Origin: Bacteroidota bacterium
Lineage (GTDB): Bacteria; Bacteroidota; Bacteroidia; Chitinophagales; Chitinophagaceae
Assembly (NCBI GenBank): GCA_013286485.1
Contig: JABDFN010000012.1
Location: 1 to 32,807, forward strand
DNA: 32,807 bases
Direction of reading: 5' to 3'
Within the stretch, counting starts at the first letter, position 1. Every line of letters begins with the position of its first letter. Made by a program: the position numbers and the translations under genes. A model generated the notes under the pieces. That model had not been told where the DNA came from, searched no databases, and saw only the letters and a list, made by a program, of their open reading frames with translations. Below, piece by piece: positions 27,075 to 32,807 of the stretch.

Positions 27075-27449
27075 ATGTTTCGTTCGTTTTTAATGGTGGG
27101 TATTGGCGGTGCTATTGGCAGTATGGCGAGGTATGGTGTAACCTATATTACCACAAGAATAACTCCTCATACTACATTTCCTTTAGGCACACTTGCAGTT
27201 AACCTGTCGGGCTGCCTTTTGATAGGGATATTGTTTGGCATTAGTATGCGTAATCTCTGGCTGGAGGATGCGGGCTGGTTATTACTGGCAACCGGGTTTT
27301 GCGGGGGCTTTACCACTTTTTCAACTTTTGCGCTGGAAAACATACAAATGTCGGGCAGGCAGGAAAATATATCTGCACTATTATATACTGCTCTGAGCCT
27401 TGTTTTGGGGCTATTATTATGCCGTGTGGGCGTGTGGATGGCAAAGTGA
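27075..27449 (+). CDS. crcB: Fluoride efflux transporter CrcB
   Basis: MVGIGGAIGSMARYGVTYI...FPLGTLAVNLSGCLLIGILFGIS...LLLATGFCGGFTTFSTFALEN: CrcB/Fluc signatures. Confidence 0.95.
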   Translation: MFRSFLMVGIGGAIGSMARYGVTYITTRITPHTTFPLGTLAVNLSGCLLIGILFGISMRNLWLEDAGWLLLATGFCGGFTTFSTFALENIQMSGRQENISALLYTALSLVLGLLLCRVGVWMAK

Positions 27450-27508
27450 AAAGTCCGAAATATGGGCTGTTTTTGCTAAATTAGCGCCTCAAATTTGCTG
27501 GTTTTTCC

Positions 27509-28771
27509 ATGATAGAAATAAAAGTTCCGACCGTAGGCGAATCTATAACTGAAGTAACGCTTGTAAAGTGGCTGAAAAAAGACGGAGAATATGTGAACCG
27601 TGATGAATTGCTTTGCGAACTGGAATCAGAAAAAGCAACCTTTGAACTGAACGCCGAACAGGCGGGCATACTACATATTGTAGCAAAGGAAGACAGCACA
27701 TTGAAGATAGGTGATGTAGCCTGTACGATAGATGAAACTGCTGCCAAGCCAGCAGGAGCGCCAGAAGCAGCCAAACCGAAAAAGGAAACAGCTGCTGCAC
27801 CAAAAGCGGAGGAAAAGCCTACTGCAAAATCAGAAGAAAAACCTACAACAAAAACTCCCGCTTCTGCAAGCGCAGATTCGGGCAAGGATACAAAAGCCAC
27901 ACCCGTAGCTCAGGCAATAATGAGCGATAAGCAAGTGAAAGCAAGTGATGTGAAGGGAACAGGTAGCCAGGGCCGTATCATGAAACAGGATGTGCTGGAA
28001 GCACTTTCTCACCCGGGACGTAAGGGCGGCGATGCTGCATTTAGCCGCGAACAGAAACGCGAAAAGATGAGCAACCTGCGCAAGACCTTAAGCCGCAGGC
28101 TGGTAGAAGCAAAGAACAGTACCGCCATGCTCACCACTTTTAATGAAGTGGACATGAGCAAAATAATGGAGATACGCAAGCAGTATAAAGACATCTTTAA
28201 AGAAACCTACGGCGTGAACCTGGGCTTTATGTCGTTCTTTGCAAAAGCTTGTTGTATTGCACTCTCCGAATGGCCTGCAGTGAATGCTTATATAGATGGT
28301 GAAGAATTAGTGTACCATGAGTATTGCGATATATCTATAGCCGTATCTGCACCCAAAGGATTGGTAGTGCCTGTGATTCGGAATGCTGAAAGCCTGAGCA
28401 TGGCAGAGATAGAACAAAAAGTATTGGAGCTTGCTACCAAAGCAAGAGATAATAAATTAACCATTGAAGAAATGACCGGCGGCACATTTACCATTACAAA
28501 CGGTGGCGTGTTTGGTTCGCTGATGTCAACACCTATTATCAATATTCCGCAGAGTGCTATACTGGGCATGCATAAGATACAGGAACGCCCTGTAGCTATA
28601 AATGGTAAGGTGGAAGTGCGCCCAATGATGTATATAGCTGTAAGTTATGATCACCGTATTATTGACGGGCGTGAGTCGGTAAGCTTTTTAGTAAGAGTAA
28701 AAGAATTGCTGGAGAACCCCGAACTGTTGCTGATAGGTAAAGACCCAATAAAGGCGTTGTTGGAGATATAA
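27509..28771 (+). CDS. odhB: Dihydrolipoyllysine-residue succinyltransferase (2-oxoglutarate dehydrogenase E2)
   Basis: [47 protein letters not shown] lipoyl domain; Ala/Pro/Lys linker; C-terminal [30 protein letters not shown]. Confidence 0.93.
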   Translation: MIEIKVPTVGESITEVTLVKWLKKDGEYVNRDELLCELESEKATFELNAEQAGILHIVAKEDSTLKIGDVACTIDETAAKPAGAPEAAKPKKETAAAPKAEEKPTAKSEEKPTTKTPASASADSGKDTKATPVAQAIMSDKQVKASDVKGTGSQGRIMKQDVLEALSHPGRKGGDAAFSREQKREKMSNLRKTLSRRLVEAKNSTAMLTTFNEVDMSKIMEIRKQYKDIFKETYGVNLGFMSFFAKACCIALSEWPAVNAYIDGEELVYHEYCDISIAVSAPKGLVVPVIRNAESLSMAEIEQKVLELATKARDNKLTIEEMTGGTFTITNGGVFGSLMSTPIINIPQSAILGMHKIQERPVAINGKVEVRPMMYIAVSYDHRIIDGRESVSFLVRVKELLENPELLLIGKDPIKALLEI

Positions 28772-28785
28772 GGACCTCACCCCAA

Positions 28786-28804
28786 CCCTCTCCAAGGGAG
28801 AGGG
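28786..28804. repeat. Perfect hairpin ccctctcc-aag-ggagaggg, dispersed-type intergenic repeat, 14 nt after the odhB stop
   Basis: 8-bp perfect stem inside ctcaccccaaccctctccaagggagaggggg. Confidence 0.7.
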
Positions 28805-28876
28805 GGATAATACTCGCTCAAAAATTACTTGCCGGCAGGCAGGTTTTGAATTTTAACTTAACACTTTTGACTTTCC

Positions 28877-30043
28877 ATGAGATACATCTGGCAACATATA
28901 GAGAACATCATTAAAGGCTATGATGGCAGTTTGCCATTGTCTCATTTTTTGAAGAGTTATTTTAAGAATCATCCTAAGCTGGGCAGCAGGGACAGAAAAC
29001 TGCTGAGCGAGATGGTGTACTGTTCGTACAGAGTGAGCCTTTCCCTAACACTACCTAAAGGGAGGGAACATGAACTTGAAGAAGCAATAAAAGCTTGTTT
29101 GTTTTTGTGCAGTACCCAGCAAACCATAGCAGCATATGTTTTAGATGAAACCTGGGATTTTGATGCTAACAGGGACATAAGTGAAAGAGTGCAAATGCTG
29201 CAGGAGAAAGGCATAGCGTTTGATGCAGGGAAATTATTCCCACACGCTATTGAATTATCGGCAGGTATAGAAAAAGAAGAATGGCTTTTTTCTATGCTGC
29301 AGAAGCCGAAACTATTTATAAGAATCAGAAAGAACAAAGACAAGATCATTGAACTGTTGCACCAAAATGATATACCGTTTGAAGAAATAAAAGAAAATTG
29401 TTTTTCATTACCTATAGGTGCTGCTATAGACCAGTTATTGTCGCAGGATGCCTATGTAGTGCAGGATGCTTCATCGCAGGAGACAGGAAATTATTTTCAT
29501 CCGCAGAAAAATGAAACATGGTATGATTGTTGTTCGGGAGCTGGCGGAAAAGCCTTATTGCTGAAGGATATGGAGCCGTCTGTGAAGCTTACAGTATCTG
29601 ATACCAGGGAAAGCATATTGCAAAATTTAAAAAGCCGTTTTCAATTATATGGCCTTGAGCTGCCGTCGGTATATAATATTGACCTTACAAAAAAAGAGAC
29701 ATTGCAGCAAAGGCTTAAAGACAAGCAGTTTGATGCTATCATCTGCGATGCGCCTTGCAGCGGTAGCGGCACATGGGCACGCACCCCTGAACAATTATAT
29801 TTCTTCAAACCTGAGACCACACAAACATTTTCTTCATTACAAAAAAGTATTGCAGCAAATGCTGCTACTTGTTTAAAGCCAGGGGGTAGGCTCATTTATA
29901 TTACCTGCTCCATATTTAAAGAAGAAAATGAAGATGTAGTAGCTGAATTAACCAACAATGGATTGCAGATAGAAAGTATGCAGATCATTAACGGCATTAA
30001 CAAGAGAGCTGACAGCATGTTTGTTGCAATGCTCAAAAAATAA
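28877..30043 (+). CDS. RsmB/NOP family SAM-dependent RNA methyltransferase
   Basis: DASSQETGNYFHPQKNETWYDCCSGAGGKALLLKDM...FDAIICDAPCSGSGTWARTPEQ...KPGGRLIYITCSIFKEENEDVV: DAPCSG and TCS catalytic motifs. Confidence 0.95.
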   Translation: MRYIWQHIENIIKGYDGSLPLSHFLKSYFKNHPKLGSRDRKLLSEMVYCSYRVSLSLTLPKGREHELEEAIKACLFLCSTQQTIAAYVLDETWDFDANRDISERVQMLQEKGIAFDAGKLFPHAIELSAGIEKEEWLFSMLQKPKLFIRIRKNKDKIIELLHQNDIPFEEIKENCFSLPIGAAIDQLLSQDAYVVQDASSQETGNYFHPQKNETWYDCCSGAGGKALLLKDMEPSVKLTVSDTRESILQNLKSRFQLYGLELPSVYNIDLTKKETLQQRLKDKQFDAIICDAPCSGSGTWARTPEQLYFFKPETTQTFSSLQKSIAANAATCLKPGGRLIYITCSIFKEENEDVVAELTNNGLQIESMQIINGINKRADSMFVAMLKK

Positions 30044-30045
30044 GA

Positions 30046-31728
30046 TCAGTTCTTGAATAATTTGATCGCAGCAGTCTGTTGGGTACCGCTTACTTTCAAT
30101 ATATATATACCCTTTGATATTCCAGTGCCAGCAGGCAATACGACGTTAGGATTGTTCCAGGTATCTACCAGGCGATCATATTTATAAACTGCCCTGCCAG
30201 TCATATCATATAGTGTAAAGTAAACGCGCTGAACACTTGGCAGATTCATTTTCACGAATATATTTGATGTAAAAGGGTTGGGAGAAACAGTAACCCAATA
30301 AGCAGTATCAACAGGAGTATCTTTTACAGATAAATATTGAGAGGCCTTACTAAAATCAGGTACCCCATAGCCCAACTGATCATCAGGAATTGTATAATGA
30401 TCAGCACTTTTAATGATCGCATTCCGTATCATGAACGGAGTAGCATGCAGGCTACCCTGCCATAAACAAGCTGCCCAGCCTGCAATTTGAGGGGTAGAAA
30501 AAGAAGTGCCGTCTTCACTTACAATAACACCGTTTTCAGCATATACAGTAACCTGATAACCGAGATCACAAACATCCGGTTTTAAACGCCCACCCGCATT
30601 AGGCCCATAACCGCTAAAACCAACTGCTGTTTTATCTATATACACCGCACCTACTGTCAATGCACTATCAGCATCGCCCGGCGTAAGCACATAATGCCAT
30701 GGAGTACCTCCGTCATTGCCGGCAGATGCAACAAACAATATACCTTTTTGTGTAGCAATATTTGCAGCTTTTGCAGCAACAGTAGACTTGCCATCAATAT
30801 CTGAATAGGTGAGTGAAAAATTGTAATCCATTATATCATAACCTAAGGACACAGAAACAACATCAGTACCCAAACTATCTGCACGCTCTGTGGCAGCCAA
30901 CATGTTGTCCATTTCTACAGGCTGTTCCGAGTTATTATCTTCTGTTATGTATAATGCATATTGTGCCATAGGTGCAGTACCTACAAACGTACCCGGTACA
31001 TAGGCTGCCATAGTAGACAGCACAGATGTACCATGCCCGTCGTAATCGAAAACAGTATCCAGGTCAAGTACAAAATTATGTTTGTCCAATAATCGTGAAG
31101 ACAAAAAAAGGCTATCAAAATCAGCGTAATCATTTACTCCTAAAAAGCCGGCGTCTAATACCGCTATCAACATGCCCGTGCCTTTATATCCCCCATCGTG
31201 TAAAAAATCTCCATGCACCAATGTTGTTTGACCATAGGTTTGCCCATAATATAAAGCTGTACCAGTAGGTTTATGCGATGCAGTAATTGTTTTTTGTTCT
31301 GCGGAGAATTTGGTATTTCCGGCAGCGGGTTTATGCAAACCCGAAGGATAGTATGCAATAAAAACCGCGCTTTTAATAAACGATTTTGATCGTAAGATCT
31401 CTGCCTGTGATGAATCTGTAAGTAATACTACACAATCATTCAGCCAACGTGATGTGACATGTATCTCACTACCCGGCATTGTTAACACGCTGTCTAAATA
31501 TGCGGGAGAAACAGGCAAGTCGGAACTATCAACGGGAATACTTAAACGCGACCTGCGAGCCATGCTGCGGGACGAAAGAAAAACCAAAGGATTGCTAATG
31601 GATACTGTACCTTTTTTGTCAGTGAAGCTAACGCGAAAAGCGTATTGGGGAGCGGGGGGGTGGGCTGTTACCGTCTCACTTAAAAACACTATTACACACA
31701 CACTCCATATAAGACGTTTATAGCACAT
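30046..31728 (-). CDS. S8 (subtilisin-like) serine protease with T9SS type A C-terminal sorting domain
   Basis: LIAVLDAGFLGVND (Asp), YDGHGTSVLS (His), EDGTSFSTPQIAGWAA (Ser); C-terminal VSPNPFTSNIFVKM...ISKGIYILKVSGTQQTAAIKLFKN. Confidence 0.95.
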   Translation of the reverse strand: MCYKRLIWSVCVIVFLSETVTAHPPAPQYAFRVSFTDKKGTVSISNPLVFLSSRSMARRSRLSIPVDSSDLPVSPAYLDSVLTMPGSEIHVTSRWLNDCVVLLTDSSQAEILRSKSFIKSAVFIAYYPSGLHKPAAGNTKFSAEQKTITASHKPTGTALYYGQTYGQTTLVHGDFLHDGGYKGTGMLIAVLDAGFLGVNDYADFDSLFLSSRLLDKHNFVLDLDTVFDYDGHGTSVLSTMAAYVPGTFVGTAPMAQYALYITEDNNSEQPVEMDNMLAATERADSLGTDVVSVSLGYDIMDYNFSLTYSDIDGKSTVAAKAANIATQKGILFVASAGNDGGTPWHYVLTPGDADSALTVGAVYIDKTAVGFSGYGPNAGGRLKPDVCDLGYQVTVYAENGVIVSEDGTSFSTPQIAGWAACLWQGSLHATPFMIRNAIIKSADHYTIPDDQLGYGVPDFSKASQYLSVKDTPVDTAYWVTVSPNPFTSNIFVKMNLPSVQRVYFTLYDMTGRAVYKYDRLVDTWNNPNVVLPAGTGISKGIYILKVSGTQQTAAIKLFKN

Positions 31729-31733
31729 TTATA

Positions 31734-32471
31734 CTAATTATGATCTACGGCACGCATAATAACCGAGTACCCTTTCTTACAAGACGCAGTATTCGGGTTA
31801 TATGTCCAATGTATGGCCTCACTATATACCAGACCAACGTTCTCAGCGTATATCTCTTTAAATAAGGTTCTGGTAGCTACAGAATCAGGTTGCGAAACAA
31901 TATCATTCAACGATTGATCTGCTTCATTTACAGTAATTGTATTCTGAAAATCAAAATTACCGTTAAAATAAGGTGAGCCCACATCCTGGTAACTGTATGT
32001 CCAATTGCTGAAATAAGAATAATCAACATCGCGGGTATCTATTAAGCTATTGCCCTTCCATGTTGTGCCTGCACTTACCGGGAATCCGAATTTTCTAAAC
32101 ATCAACTGGTCCTTACTTACAACTATACCTGTATCTGTTACCGTTGCGTAAAAAACATCGTTGGGCATCCACTGGTTATTTGTTTTGCTGGAATTGATAT
32201 AAGAATAGAATACGTATTGAATATTTTTCTGGGCATCGGTAAATGTATCTTTTATCACGTATTGCAACTGGTAAGTAAAGTCTATTTGCAAACAACTCGT
32301 ATCTATCCAGTAGATAGAATCTACTGTATATGTTACATATTTATCTTTTACAAGCGGAAAATAGGAAGTACCTATCACTACTGTCTTGTCATTACTGCTT
32401 TTTTTGCAGGAGAATACAGCAAAACACAACATCACGGCAAGTAATAGTAAAAAGAGACGATTTCTTTGCAT
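31734..32471 (-). CDS. Hypothetical lipoprotein
   Basis: MQRNRLFLLLLAVMLCFAVFSCKKSSNDKTVVIGTSYFPLVKDKYVTYTVDSIYW...: lipobox. Internal ATG at 32471. Confidence 0.8.
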   Translation of the reverse strand: MQRNRLFLLLLAVMLCFAVFSCKKSSNDKTVVIGTSYFPLVKDKYVTYTVDSIYWIDTSCLQIDFTYQLQYVIKDTFTDAQKNIQYVFYSYINSSKTNNQWMPNDVFYATVTDTGIVVSKDQLMFRKFGFPVSAGTTWKGNSLIDTRDVDYSYFSNWTYSYQDVGSPYFNGNFDFQNTITVNEADQSLNDIVSQPDSVATRTLFKEIYAENVGLVYSEAIHWTYNPNTASCKKGYSVIMRAVDHN

Positions 32472-32667
32472 AAGGACCAAATGGCTATTCTATCACGTAA
32501 ATATAGTTAAAGAAATGAAAAAGAAGCATAATGAAAAGCAGAAAATAAAGCGATTTTGACATAAATATGATTAAAATGTTACTATGTTAAAAACTGTTTG
32601 GCTTTAGAAAAACCGATACGGCTGGCACAATCTTTTTCAAAATAAGGTCGAACCAAATGTTAATCGT

Positions 32668-32807
32668 ATGAAGAAGTTAGTATTAATAGCTGCGGTATTG
32701 GTTATAGCCAAATCGGCATTTGCACAAAGCAAAGTTGTGGAATACGCCTCATTAGGACCAGTGATAGGATTTGGGAATAATTGGGTGAGTAATATGCCGG
32801 GGACTAA
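32668..32807 (+). CDS. Secreted/outer membrane protein N-terminus, truncated by window edge
   Basis: MKKLVLIAAVLVIAKSAFAQSKVVEYASLGPVIGFGNNWVSNMPGT: signal peptide then a possible beta-barrel start. Confidence 0.65.
   Translation, partial: MKKLVLIAAVLVIAKSAFAQSKVVEYASLGPVIGFGNNWVSNMPGT

Noticed and set aside
27481-27900. 139-aa minus-strand ORF antisense to odhB
   Set aside because: Opposes the lipoyl domain and Ala/Lys linker; Ser/Phe/Ala-rich composition typical of antisense artefacts.
28776-28806. Intrinsic terminator after odhB
   Set aside because: Strong 8-bp hairpin but followed by ggataatactcg rather than a U-tract; better explained as a dispersed palindromic repeat, though it could still affect termination.
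1-32807. tRNA, rRNA, prophage, transposase or integrase genes
   Set aside because: None recognised in reading the sequence and ORF track; a tRNAscan/Infernal run would be needed to exclude small RNAs.

Overview
This is a 32.8 kb chromosomal window from a Bacteroidota organism, probably Chitinophagaceae-like (inferred from gene families, TAnnTTTG-type -7 boxes, a T9SS sorting domain and repeat style). It is mostly ordinary core and house-keeping sequence. Left part: a surface-polysaccharide cluster (partial GT4-like, GT2, Wzy-like polymerase, Wzx-like flippase, O-antigen-ligase-like). Middle part: dapF, a GWxTD protein, WbqC-like, polyprenol-phosphate mannosyltransferase-like GT2, DnaQ-like exonuclease, Mpl-like ligase, a small lipoprotein, an OM beta-barrel, bshC, radC, a Gfo/Idh oxidoreductase, a lipoprotein, a polyprenyl glycosylphosphotransferase, folC, a TonB-like protein, a radical SAM protein, a membrane protein and a DUF1835-like protein. 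Right part: a repeat-rich, AT-rich accessory patch (about 23.36-25.3 kb) with small orphan ORFs and a YodC/DUF2158-like gene, then a lipoprotein, a TolB/PD40-like protein, crcB, odhB-like E2, an rsmB-like methyltransferase, an S8 protease with T9SS tail, a lipoprotein and a truncated beta-barrel. I saw no clear new multi-gene system. The observations most worth following up are: an 11-bp tandem array and an 8-bp tandem array stacked upstream of a possibly leaderless DUF1835 gene; nested palindromic dispersed repeats; repeat-derived sequence at start codons and inside genes; four convergent gene pairs with abutting or overlapping stop codons; the orphan-ORF island; and an uncharacterised radical SAM protein. 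All identifications come from reading the sequence, without database searches.
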